Made by a program: the position numbers and the translations under genes
Notes under the pieces: model-generated
The model's input: only the letters and a program-made list of their open reading frames with translations
Databases searched by the model: none
Told to the model about the DNA's origin: nothing
Part shown: positions 12,926 through 19,229 of the stretch, piece after piece
Layout: every line of letters starts with the position of its first letter
Position numbering within the stretch: the first letter of the stretch is position 1
Assembly: GCA_028704265.1 (NCBI GenBank)
Contig: JAQVLH010000002.1
Coordinates: 1 to 19,229 of the forward strand
DNA length: 19,229 nt
Direction of reading: 5' to 3'
DNA from: Candidatus Nanoarchaeia archaeon
GTDB taxonomy: Archaea; Nanobdellota; Nanobdellia; Tiddalikarchaeales; Tiddalikarchaeaceae

Positions 12926-14017
12926 ATGTCAACAATAGAGGAGCAGATAGCTGAGATTGAAAAGGAAATAGCAAAGACCCAGAAAAACAAAGCAACTGAG
13001 CATCACATAGGAAGCCTTTATGGAAAAATTGCAAAGCTAAAAGATTTGGCTGAGAAGAAAAAAGGCCAAGGAGGATCAAGCGGAGGATATTTCATAAAGA
13101 AATCCGGAAACGCCACAATTGCCTTAGTGGGTTTTCCAAGTGTTGGAAAAAGCACGCTAATAAACAAATTAACAAATGCAAAATCTGAAGTTGCAGCATA
13201 TGAATTCACAACGCTTACAGCAATACCCGGAATGATGAAATACAAAGACGCGATGCTTCAAATAATTGACCTGCCAGGAATAATTGACGACGCAAGCAAA
13301 GGAAAAGGAAAAGGAACTGAAGTGCTCGGAGCTGCAAGAAACGCTGATTTAATAGTAATGATTCTTGAAGCAAAAAGAACTGACAGGGTGGAGATAATAA
13401 AAAAAGAGCTATATAATGCAGGAATAAGGCTTGACTGCAAGCCTCCGAAAGTAATCTTCAAAAAGATGCCAAAAGGGGGAATTAATGTGCAGTCAACTTA
13501 TGAACTGACAAAAATCAGCGACGAAATGATACAAGAAATCATGAGGCAATACGGCATGGTCAACGCGGAAGTAATAATAAGAGAAGATGTAAGCATCAAT
13601 GATTTCATAGATGCTTTGCTTGAAAACAGGCACTACTGCCCCTCATTAATAGCTATTAACAAGTGCGACCAGCTTTCAAAAGAAGAGATTCTTGAGCTAA
13701 AGAAAAAATTTCCAGGAGCAATACTAATCAGCGCTGACAAAGGATTAGGGCTAGAAAAACTAAAAGAGGAAATTTTTGAAAAAACAAGAATAATAAGGAT
13801 ATTTTTAAAACCAAGAGGAAAAGAGCCTGACATGAAAAACGCCCTAATAATGCACAAAGGGGACACGATTTATGATTTGGCATTAAAGCTGCATAAAGAT
13901 TTTGTCCAGTACTTCAAGTATTCTCAAGTTTGGGGAAAAAGCGCAAAATTTCCGGGGCAAAAGCTGGGATTAAAGCATGAACTGCAAGACAATGATGTTG
14001 TCACAATCGCAATATAA
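12926..14017 (+). CDS. drg: DRG/Rbg-family ribosome-associated GTPase with TGS domain
   Basis: OBG-HflX superfamily GTPase of the DRG branch, thought to act on translating ribosomes. In the 363 residues: an N-terminal helical hairpin (1-47, MSTIEEQIAEIEKEIAKTQ...), G1 GFPSVGKS (69-76), the EFTTLTAIPG switch (93-102), G3 DLPGII (115-120), a GKGKGTEVL loop, an inserted helical domain (about 155-235), G4 NKCD (245-248), SADKGLGL (about 269-276) and a C-terminal TGS domain (about 288-363) ending DNDVVTIAI. The layout and length match eukaryotic DRG1/2 and archaeal homologues. The ATG has a T/A box (12893-12902) 28 nt upstream. Eukaryotic DRG binding partners are not seen nearby. Confidence 0.96.
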   Translation: MSTIEEQIAEIEKEIAKTQKNKATEHHIGSLYGKIAKLKDLAEKKKGQGGSSGGYFIKKSGNATIALVGFPSVGKSTLINKLTNAKSEVAAYEFTTLTAIPGMMKYKDAMLQIIDLPGIIDDASKGKGKGTEVLGAARNADLIVMILEAKRTDRVEIIKKELYNAGIRLDCKPPKVIFKKMPKGGINVQSTYELTKISDEMIQEIMRQYGMVNAEVIIREDVSINDFIDALLENRHYCPSLIAINKCDQLSKEEILELKKKFPGAILISADKGLGLEKLKEEIFEKTRIIRIFLKPRGKEPDMKNALIMHKGDTIYDLALKLHKDFVQYFKYSQVWGKSAKFPGQKLGLKHELQDNDVVTIAI

Positions 14018-14046
14018 TTAAATAATCAGCTTCTTTTTTTTTATTT

Positions 14047-15033
14047 ATGGAAATTATTACTGTAAAAAAAATAAAAAAATCTTTCAAAAAATACACGAGG
14101 GAACAGGGATTATGGAATGCAATAAAGAGCCTTTTTCAAAGGGAATATAAATTAGTTGAGGCAATAAGAAACATAAGTTTTAGTGTGGAAAAAGGAGAAA
14201 TACTTGGATATTTAGGCCCAAACGGAGCAGGAAAATCAACAGTGATTAAAATACTTACAGGAATACTTTACCCTGATTCAGGTTCAATAGAAATTATGGG
14301 TTACGTGCCTTTTGATGACAGGGAAAAATACGTGCAAAACATAGGGGTTGTGATGGGGCAGAAAAGCACGCTTAGCTGGAGTCTTCCAGCAATAGACAGT
14401 TTTTATTTAACACAAGCAATATACCAAATTTCCAAAAAAGATTTTGAAAAAAACTTAAACGAACTTACAGAGCTTTTGGAAGTAAAAGAAATAAGCAAGA
14501 CACTCGTTAGAAACCTTTCATTGGGGGAGAGGATGAAATGCGAATTCATAAACTGCATACTGCACAATCCTAAAATAATATTCCTTGACGAGCCAACAAT
14601 AGGTCTAGATGTTGTGGCAAAGGAAAAAATAAGGAATTTTATCAAAAAAATAAACAAGGAAAGGGGCACAACAGTAATACTCACAACTCATGACATTGAT
14701 GACGTTGAAGCGTTGTGCCATAGGATAATACTAATAGACAAAGGAATTCACGTTTATGAAGGAAGCCTTGAAAGCCTAAAGAAAAAATTCGTAAGCTACA
14801 AAGACTTGACAGTTGAGTTTGAAAAAAAAGTCAAGGAAATAAAACTGGATAACTGTGAAGTTTTAATGCACAAGGAATTCAAGGCAAAGATAAGAGTTAA
14901 TGCCCTAAAAGTCAATCCAACAAATGTGATAAAGAAACTTATTGACAAATACCCTATTGTTGACATCAACGTTGATGACGAAAGCGTTGAAAGCATAATA
15001 AAAAAGATTTACCTGAGCAAAAATGATAAATAA
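14047..15033 (+). CDS. ABC-2 type exporter, ATP-binding subunit
   Basis: ATPase of a multidrug/viologen-type or antibiotic exporter, 328 residues. Motifs in order: an N-terminal extension with FKKYTREQGLWNAIKSLFQREY (13-34) typical of this subfamily, Walker A GPNGAGKST (57-65), Q-loop Q105, signature LSLGE (157-161), Walker B IIFLDEP (177-183), D-loop GLD and H-loop H215 in TTHD, then a C-terminal accessory domain of about 90 residues. The signature reads LSLGERM, against LSGGQR in many ABC proteins; the LSLGER form is normal in this subfamily. The gene overlaps the first permease by 11 nt, so the subunits are co-translated. Substrate unknown; PadR upstream is a possible regulator. Confidence 0.93.
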   Translation: MEIITVKKIKKSFKKYTREQGLWNAIKSLFQREYKLVEAIRNISFSVEKGEILGYLGPNGAGKSTVIKILTGILYPDSGSIEIMGYVPFDDREKYVQNIGVVMGQKSTLSWSLPAIDSFYLTQAIYQISKKDFEKNLNELTELLEVKEISKTLVRNLSLGERMKCEFINCILHNPKIIFLDEPTIGLDVVAKEKIRNFIKKINKERGTTVILTTHDIDDVEALCHRIILIDKGIHVYEGSLESLKKKFVSYKDLTVEFEKKVKEIKLDNCEVLMHKEFKAKIRVNALKVNPTNVIKKLIDKYPIVDINVDDESVESIIKKIYLSKNDK

Positions 15034-15820
15034 GTATTCAGAATTTTTCAAAATGGAAATAAAAGAGGATTTGGCAGACAGGTCAAGGTTTATTTTATGG
15101 ATTATTTCAAAGCCAATATCAATGATGATAAATATTCTTATTTGGACTGCAATTTTTTCAAACTCCAATTCACTTTCAATAGGAGGATTCAGCATAGGGC
15201 AAACAATTAACTATTTCTTGTTTCAGGCAGTTTTTGGAAACATAATATTTAACAACATAAGCGAAAAAATAGGCGCAAAGATTTACTCAGGCGAGCTTTC
15301 AACAAGCCTCCTTAAGCCGGTCAATTTCAGCATAAGCATGGTTTCAAAATCTTTAGGCGGAAGATTTTTTTCCCTAATATACGAATCCATTCCAACACAT
15401 GCAATAGCCATGCTTTTTTTCGGGATGCAAATATACAACAAACCTGCAATAATACTTTCAATAATCAGCTTATTTTTGGGTTTGCTAATAAATTGCTTTT
15501 TTTCTTTATCCTGGTCACTACTATATTTTAAGACGCTTAACTACATGCCTCTTGAAAGGATAAAAAGATTCGTAATACAATTCATCTCAGGATTCTACCT
15601 TCCTCTTAATTTTTTTCCTCTGGCTTTGCAGAACGTCTTGAAATTTTTGCCATTCAATTTTCTTTTATACGAGCCAACAAAGATTTTTTTAAACATTTAT
15701 TCATTCAAAGAAATCCTAGGAGTAATGCTAATACAAATAGTGTGGATAATTGTGCTGTATGGGACATTCAATTTCTTTTTTAAGATAACTTTGAAAAAAT
15801 TTGAAGGGGTTGGGGCATGA
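15023..15820 (+). CDS. ABC-2 type exporter, membrane subunit 1
   Basis: Integral membrane protein of 265 residues with about six hydrophobic segments, in the family of ABC-2 permeases that come as two different half-subunits (Pfam ABC2_membrane_6 type). An amphipathic N-terminus (INKYSEFFKMEIKEDLADRSRF) precedes the first helix; GELSTSLLKPVNFSI (about 91-105) is the conserved cytoplasmic loop that contacts the ATPase, with the L-KP element; GFYLPLNFFPLALQNVLKFLPF (about 190-211) is the second typical loop. It overlaps the ATPase by 11 nt and the second permease by 4 nt (ATGA), so the three form one transporter. The transported substrate cannot be read from sequence. Confidence 0.9.
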   Translation: MINKYSEFFKMEIKEDLADRSRFILWIISKPISMMINILIWTAIFSNSNSLSIGGFSIGQTINYFLFQAVFGNIIFNNISEKIGAKIYSGELSTSLLKPVNFSISMVSKSLGGRFFSLIYESIPTHAIAMLFFGMQIYNKPAIILSIISLFLGLLINCFFSLSWSLLYFKTLNYMPLERIKRFVIQFISGFYLPLNFFPLALQNVLKFLPFNFLLYEPTKIFLNIYSFKEILGVMLIQIVWIIVLYGTFNFFFKITLKKFEGVGA

Positions 15821-16608
15821 ATAAGTACATTGATGTTTTGGTAAGGCACATATTAATGGACTTCAGCGAGTTTTTCTCCCACAAACAGGCAACTTTTTTC
15901 CAGTTCTTTGCTGACTTTTTTGAGTTTTTTCTCCAGCCACTGCTGCTTTACTTTATTTACAACATAAGCAGCGGATTTCAAGGATGGGAAATAAACGAGA
16001 TGTTTTTTTTAATAGCAACTGCCAGGATATCCTTAAGCCTTGCAGGCTCATCAGTTTTGGGAATAGTTTTTTCAAACCTTTGGAGATTGAAATCAGGAAA
16101 TTTTCACCAAGTCCTGCTTAAACCATTCAACACAATAATATACATGATAATAGGATCATTTAATGCGTATTGGATAATGGACATAACTTCAGGTTTTTTG
16201 CTGCTAATATATTCAATAATAAAACTAAAAATTCAAATAACATTACTTGGAACTCTCTCATATTTTTACCTTATCTTTATCTCCCTGCTTTGCTACTACG
16301 GAATCGCAGGAATATTGATGAATTTCTTTTTCAAAAATCCCAGGTCAGAAAACATCCTGGATATTTTCTGGACAGCGAGCAGGTTTTCAAATTATCCTTT
16401 AAACATTTTTCCAAATGTCATAAAATTCATATTAACATTTATTTTTCCAATAGCTTTATCCAGCTATTATCCTGCAAGCTATTTTTTATCAAAATCAGCA
16501 GATTATAGTCTAATCATTGTTTTTTCAATAATAGGCTTAGCTTTTGCAATAATAGGAAGCTATGCAATAAAAGATGGAGTGAAAAATCATGTTAGTTTTG
16601 GAGGATGA
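15817..16608 (+). CDS. ABC-2 type exporter, membrane subunit 2
   Basis: Second permease half, 263 residues, about six membrane segments. It is a distant paralogue of the gene before it: the loop SGNFHQVLLKPFNTIIYM (about 93-110) corresponds to the LLKP loop of subunit 1, and SRFSNYPLNIFPNVIKFILTFIFPIAL (about 188-214) to its second loop. An early aromatic region (FSEFFSHKQATFFQFFADFFEFF) precedes helix 1. The ATG overlaps the stop of subunit 1 by 4 nt. The pair plus the ATPase matches the known two-permease ABC-2 exporters. A plus-strand frame within it (16170-16508) is a shadow. Confidence 0.9.
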   Translation: MNKYIDVLVRHILMDFSEFFSHKQATFFQFFADFFEFFLQPLLLYFIYNISSGFQGWEINEMFFLIATARISLSLAGSSVLGIVFSNLWRLKSGNFHQVLLKPFNTIIYMIIGSFNAYWIMDITSGFLLLIYSIIKLKIQITLLGTLSYFYLIFISLLCYYGIAGILMNFFFKNPRSENILDIFWTASRFSNYPLNIFPNVIKFILTFIFPIALSSYYPASYFLSKSADYSLIIVFSIIGLAFAIIGSYAIKDGVKNHVSFGG

Positions 16609-16614
16609 ATAAAA

Positions 16615-16965
16615 ATGGTATCTAAAGTAACTGAATACGCGTTGTTTGCATTTTTTACATTTGTATCAATGATAGTGCTTTATTTCATATACATGGGGCT
16701 CATTAACTCTCAAAAACTTGTAAGGGAGCAAGTTCAAGATGAAGATTACAAGTCAAAATGCAACTGCTTTCAAGTTGCTGCATTAAACGATAATGAGCTA
16801 ATACTAAGAAATATCATGTGCGACTACGTTGAAAACTTGATTGTTTCATGGTCTGATTATGAATATTACCACAATGAAACAATAATAAAAAATGATTTAA
16901 TAGTCATTCAACACAATTCCTCAATAAAAGAGGATTATGTCTTATATTACAATGATTGTGAATAA
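16615..16965 (+). CDS. Small single-pass membrane protein linked to the ABC-2 operon
   Basis: A 116-residue protein with one membrane helix (about 8-30, ALFAFFTFVSMIVLYFIYMG) and a polar domain of about 85 residues, predicted to face outside because the short N-terminus carries a Lys. The domain has C49, C51, C69 and C115, which could form disulfides, and two N-x-S/T sequons (NET, NSS). Its ATG follows the permease stop by 6 nt, with GGAGG about 9 nt upstream overlapping that stop, so it is the fourth gene of the operon. No family is recognised; an accessory factor of the exporter or a pilin-like surface protein are options. Confidence 0.7.
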   Translation: MVSKVTEYALFAFFTFVSMIVLYFIYMGLINSQKLVREQVQDEDYKSKCNCFQVAALNDNELILRNIMCDYVENLIVSWSDYEYYHNETIIKNDLIVIQHNSSIKEDYVLYYNDCE

Positions 16966-16968
16966 AAG

Positions 16969-16980
16969 CTTTTAAAAATA
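16969..16980 (+). promoter_or_regulatory. TATA box of the aIF1A gene
   Basis: CTTTTAAAAATA is centred 27 nt before the aIF1A ATG and begins just after the stop of the preceding membrane protein, so aIF1A has its own leaderless promoter. Confidence 0.6.
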
Positions 16981-17001
16981 CTTAAATGTAATTCAATAAC
17001 T

Positions 17002-17370
17002 ATGGCTGACGAGTTTGAAGAGGAATTTGAAGAGGAATTTAAAGAAAATAACAACCAAAATCCTTCTTCTGCAAATCCTGAAGAAGAAATAATGAGAGTT
17101 AGAACTCCCAGAGGAAAGGAAGTACTGGGCGTTGTTGAGCAATTATTGGGTCTTAGAAAAATGTATGTAAGGTGCATTGACGGGCAAACAAGGCTTTGCA
17201 GGGTTCCAGGAAGCTTAAGAAGAAGCATGTGGGTAAAAAATGGGGATGCAGTTATAGTTGCACCATGGGAATATGACCCTGAAAAAGGAGACATAATATT
17301 CACATACAGGAAAGGACAGGTTGAATGGCTAAGAAAGAAAGGGTTCCTAAAAGACTTAGAAGAGTTCTAA
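17002..17370 (+). CDS. eif1a: Translation initiation factor aIF1A
   Basis: OB-fold factor that binds the A site of the 30S subunit and supports start-codon selection. The 122 residues contain EIMRVRTPRGKEVLGVVEQLLGLRKMYVRCIDGQTRLCRVPG (about 29-70), RRSMWVKNGDAVIVAPWEYDPEKGDIIFTY (about 73-102) and the terminal helix QVEWLRKKGFL, all diagnostic. Ahead of the fold is an unusual acidic leader (MADEFEEEFEEEFKENNN) coded by a tandem repeat; archaeal members usually have a short basic or neutral N-terminus. The aIF1A-RIO1 pairing is common in archaea; here one extra gene lies between. Confidence 0.96.
   Translation: MADEFEEEFEEEFKENNNQNPSSANPEEEIMRVRTPRGKEVLGVVEQLLGLRKMYVRCIDGQTRLCRVPGSLRRSMWVKNGDAVIVAPWEYDPEKGDIIFTYRKGQVEWLRKKGFLKDLEEF
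17011..17040 (+). repeat. 12-bp tandem repeat in the aIF1A start
   Basis: GAAGAGGAATTT occurs twice exactly (17017-17028, 17029-17040), preceded by a partial copy (GAGTTT, 17011-17016). It encodes repeated EEEF units of the acidic N-terminus and suggests replication slippage, so copy number may vary between strains. Confidence 0.7.
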
Positions 17371-17408
17371 AAAGTTTTAAAAAAAGAAGTATGTTTTTTT
17401 AACTTTCA

Positions 17409-18251
17409 ATGGATACTGATTATTACTGCCTCAAAGGACTATTTGCATCAACCAATATGGTTGAAGATTATTCTTTTTATGATTCAAGCAAACAGCAAAA
17501 CGTTTTTGAAACTTTAATGAATTCTTTTTTCACCCTTAACTATTATTACCTAAAAGAGTTTGACAACAATTTCAAATACATTAAAACAAACAAATCGCAG
17601 ATAGTTTTTTATGAAAATGATTTTTCAGATTCCCTAATATTTGCATTATATGATGCTAATGTTCCAAAAGAAATAATCAAATCAAATGATTCAACAATAA
17701 ATTCACTGTTTTATGACATTTCAAAGCCATCAAAAAACATTTCATCAATATTCAAAAAAAGAATAAATGCTATGAATATCGGCATGAACAAAAAAAGCGG
17801 GCAAGTAAAAAATGAAAAAAAATATTACCCTCCAATAAAAACATCTAATAGGCTAATAAATGATTTTTATTTGACAAACAACGAAGATTTTTTTTGCAGC
17901 GATTTTGAAAAGGCAAAAATTTTGTCAGGTGATGAGCTTGAGTATGAAAAAACAAAAAGCGAATCCATAGCTTCATTTTTTTCAAGCCTTGATAATTTTT
18001 TCAAATGCGAACTAAATGAAACATTTGAATGGGCTGAGCTTAAAAACGGGATACTTCTAATTGAATCAATCAATAATTTTAATTTTTCGGTAATTTACTC
18101 AAAAGCAAAAGAGCTTCATTATGTTAAATCAAATTTCAAATATCTAAAAAAAGGAATTTCTAAATCACTCATGGACAAGGATTTGCCTTTTGAAAAAAAG
18201 AAAGAAAAAATAAAACCTTATTTGGAATTTTATTCAAAGCTTCCAATATAA
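17409..18251 (+). CDS. Uncharacterised protein with internal duplication, roadblock/longin-like (predicted)
   Basis: A 280-residue protein without signal peptide or membrane helix and without a recognised family. Two stretches resemble each other: 39-105 (SFFTLNYYYL.., FKYI, SQIVFYEN, SLIFALYDAN) and 189-252 (SFFSSLDNFF, FEWA, GILLIES, FSVIYSKAK, YLKKGIS). Each has a helix, then three beta-like strands, then a helix, as in small alpha/beta domains of the roadblock or longin sort, which in eukaryotes and Asgard archaea bind small GTPases. A linker with basic and Tyr-rich parts (110-185) joins them. The similarity is low and read by eye. It lies between aIF1A and RIO1, often neighbours in archaea, and has its own T/A box (about 17372-17386) 29 nt before ATG. 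Confidence 0.7.
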   Translation: MDTDYYCLKGLFASTNMVEDYSFYDSSKQQNVFETLMNSFFTLNYYYLKEFDNNFKYIKTNKSQIVFYENDFSDSLIFALYDANVPKEIIKSNDSTINSLFYDISKPSKNISSIFKKRINAMNIGMNKKSGQVKNEKKYYPPIKTSNRLINDFYLTNNEDFFCSDFEKAKILSGDELEYEKTKSESIASFFSSLDNFFKCELNETFEWAELKNGILLIESINNFNFSVIYSKAKELHYVKSNFKYLKKGISKSLMDKDLPFEKKKEKIKPYLEFYSKLPI

Positions 18252-18292
18252 GTGAATATTAAAAAAGAGAGGGACAATAAATATTGTATGTT

Positions 18293-18985
18293 ATGACTAA
18301 GGAGATTTTCAAGGTTTACAACGAAGTATTTGACAATAGAACCCTTAAGGTTTTGGAAAAAATGAGAAGCGAGAACTATGAAGAGCTTGAGTCATGCATT
18401 AGCACAGGAAAAGAGGCAAATGTTTTCAGGGCAACAACGAAAAACGGCTTCGTTGCGGTCAAGATTTTTAGAATGTACACTTCAAGCTTTGACAAAATGT
18501 CTGATTACATACTGGGGGACCCGAGATTTTCGCATGTAAGCAAAAAAAAGCACGAAATAGTTTATCTATGGGCAAAAAAAGAGTTCAGGAACCTATCAAA
18601 AGCTTTTGAAGCAAGGGTTAGGGTTCCAAAGCCTTTGGCATGCAACAAGAATGTCTTGATAATGGAATTCATAGGGGATAACGGCATGGCTTCTCCTTTA
18701 TTAAAAGATGTTAATTTAGAAAATCCGCAAAAATATTACAATGAAATAATTGAAAACATGAAAAAATTATTTAAAGCAAATCTTATTCATGCTGACTTGT
18801 CAGAGTTTAACATTTTGCACTACAAGAATAAGCCAGTTTTCATAGACATGGGCCAAAGCGTTTTAAGGGAGCACCCTAATTCAATGAATTTTTTAAAAAA
18901 AGACATCTACAATGTTAACAGGTTTTTTTCAAGAAAATGCAAAACAATAACTTTTGAAGAATTCATGAAAAAAATCGAGAAATAA
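18293..18985 (+). CDS. rio1: RIO1-family serine kinase/ATPase
   Basis: Atypical kinase needed for late maturation of the small ribosomal subunit. In 230 residues: the flexible P-loop STGKEANVF (37-45), VAVKIF with the catalytic Lys 57, the signature HADLSEFNIL (166-175; D168, N173), metal-binding IDMGQSV (D185) and HPNSMNFLKKDIYNVNRFF near the C-terminus. STGKEAN and HADLSEFN set RIO1 apart from RIO2. An upstream in-frame TTG (18284) exists, but ATG 18293 gives the expected MTKEIFKVYNEVFDNRTL start. No obvious Shine-Dalgarno site is at normal distance; AATATTAAAAAAG at about 18255-18267 may be the T/A box. Confidence 0.95.
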   Translation: MTKEIFKVYNEVFDNRTLKVLEKMRSENYEELESCISTGKEANVFRATTKNGFVAVKIFRMYTSSFDKMSDYILGDPRFSHVSKKKHEIVYLWAKKEFRNLSKAFEARVRVPKPLACNKNVLIMEFIGDNGMASPLLKDVNLENPQKYYNEIIENMKKLFKANLIHADLSEFNILHYKNKPVFIDMGQSVLREHPNSMNFLKKDIYNVNRFFSRKCKTITFEEFMKKIEK

Positions 18986-19190
18986 GGTTTTTTATTAAAT
19001 TATGTGCCAGATGATTCTTTGGAATTATTAACAAGTTACAATAATAGGTATTTTGGTGCCAGAGTCAGCAAGATTTTATTAATCATGCTAAAAATTAAAT
19101 ATAATGCTTTAATCACGCAAGTAAAAGGGCAAGAATTAAAGTATAGTCATAATTTAATCTTTAAATAATAGGGGATTTTTTTGGATAAAA
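18986..19190. other. Intergenic stretch without a recognisable gene
   Basis: About 205 nt after RIO1. Reading both strands gives only frames of 16 codons or fewer. An 8-bp direct repeat GTGCCAGA occurs at 19004-19011 and 19056-19063. No tRNA arms, no C/D-box pair and no hairpin terminator were seen. A KH-domain (Krr1/Pno1-like) gene, which often follows RIO1 in archaea, is not present here. Confidence 0.5.
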
Positions 19191-19229
19191 CTTTTAAAGC
19201 GTCCAAAATATTATTAATTTTAGGATGGA
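19191..19229 (+). promoter_or_regulatory. Promoter and first codon of a gene cut by the window edge
   Basis: CTTTTAAAGC (19191-19200) is centred about 29 nt before ATG 19225, the same leaderless geometry as elsewhere in the window. Only ATGGA of the reading frame is visible. An in-frame alternative is TTG 19181 (start LDKTFKASK followed by a hydrophobic stretch), but its T/A box distance does not fit. Confidence 0.35.

Noticed and set aside
14403..15195. Minus-strand frames opposite the ABC ATPase and permease
   Set aside because: Antisense to well-supported genes with all ABC motifs; no motif of their own.
16170..16508. 112-codon plus-strand frame inside the second permease
   Set aside because: Fully contained in the permease in another frame; typical shadow of AT-rich hydrophobic coding sequence.
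18262..18273. GAGAGGG as a Shine-Dalgarno site of RIO1
   Set aside because: It is 19 nt from the ATG, too far for a normal site; the upstream AT-rich box is the likelier signal.
18986..19190. Possible C/D-box sRNA or small gene after RIO1
   Set aside because: No C/D box pair and no frame above 16 codons on either strand; the GTGCCAGA repeat alone is not enough.

Overview
The window looks like a chromosomal segment of a DPANN archaeon, most likely of the Woesearchaeota/Pacearchaeota kind (inferred from content, not from a tree). The informational genes are archaeal/eukaryotic in type: eS1, uS15, eS31, eS24, eS6, Rpo7, Spt4, aIF2-gamma, aIF1A, a Kae1-Bud32 fusion, DRG and RIO1. The DNA is very AT-rich, genes are short and tightly packed, and most first genes appear leaderless, with a T/A box centred about 26-30 nt before the start codon.

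Left part (1-6.2 kb). It holds the start of a cysteine synthase (cut by the window edge), eS1 and uS15, all on the minus strand. A divergent pair follows, a cytosolic C39-like protease and a metallo-beta-lactamase-fold hydrolase. Next comes the Kae1-Bud32 fusion. Upstream of it lie two unannotated proteins that I read as degenerate Ras-like folds.

Centre (5.9-10.1 kb, minus strand). This is the conserved archaeal cluster aIF2-gamma - PIN - Rpo7 - Spt4 - eS24 - eS31, ending in a U-tract. eS31 is split by a one-base frameshift in a run of eight A. eS6, usually next to aIF2-gamma, is separated from it by an opposite-strand gene for a secreted protein. A hairpin with U-tracts on both sides lies between the two convergent genes. 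eS6 is the one first-in-transcript gene with a clear Shine-Dalgarno leader, and that site lies inside a small hairpin.

Switch region (10.1-11.9 kb). An ArmA/Rmt/FmrO-type 16S rRNA methyltransferase diverges from a small winged-helix protein across a single near-palindromic T/A box. A PadR regulator and a 49-residue basic protein follow. Left of about 11 kb most genes run on the minus strand; right of about 11.9 kb all run on the plus strand.

Right part (11.9-19.2 kb, plus strand). It holds a 300-residue orphan with a weak ADP-ribosyltransferase-like motif, a hairpin terminator, the ribosome-associated GTPase DRG with a TGS domain, and a four-gene operon (ABC-2 ATPase, two six-helix permeases, one small membrane protein). 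Then come aIF1A, a 280-residue orphan with an internal duplication, and the RIO1 kinase. The last bases hold a promoter and the first codon of a further gene.

Taken together this is a translation/ribosome-maturation neighbourhood with lineage-specific genes inserted into conserved clusters. The best leads are the ArmA-like methyltransferase with its shared promoter, the tandem pseudo-GTPase-like pair, the duplicated 280-residue protein and the split eS31. No CRISPR array, tRNA, rRNA or insertion sequence was seen.
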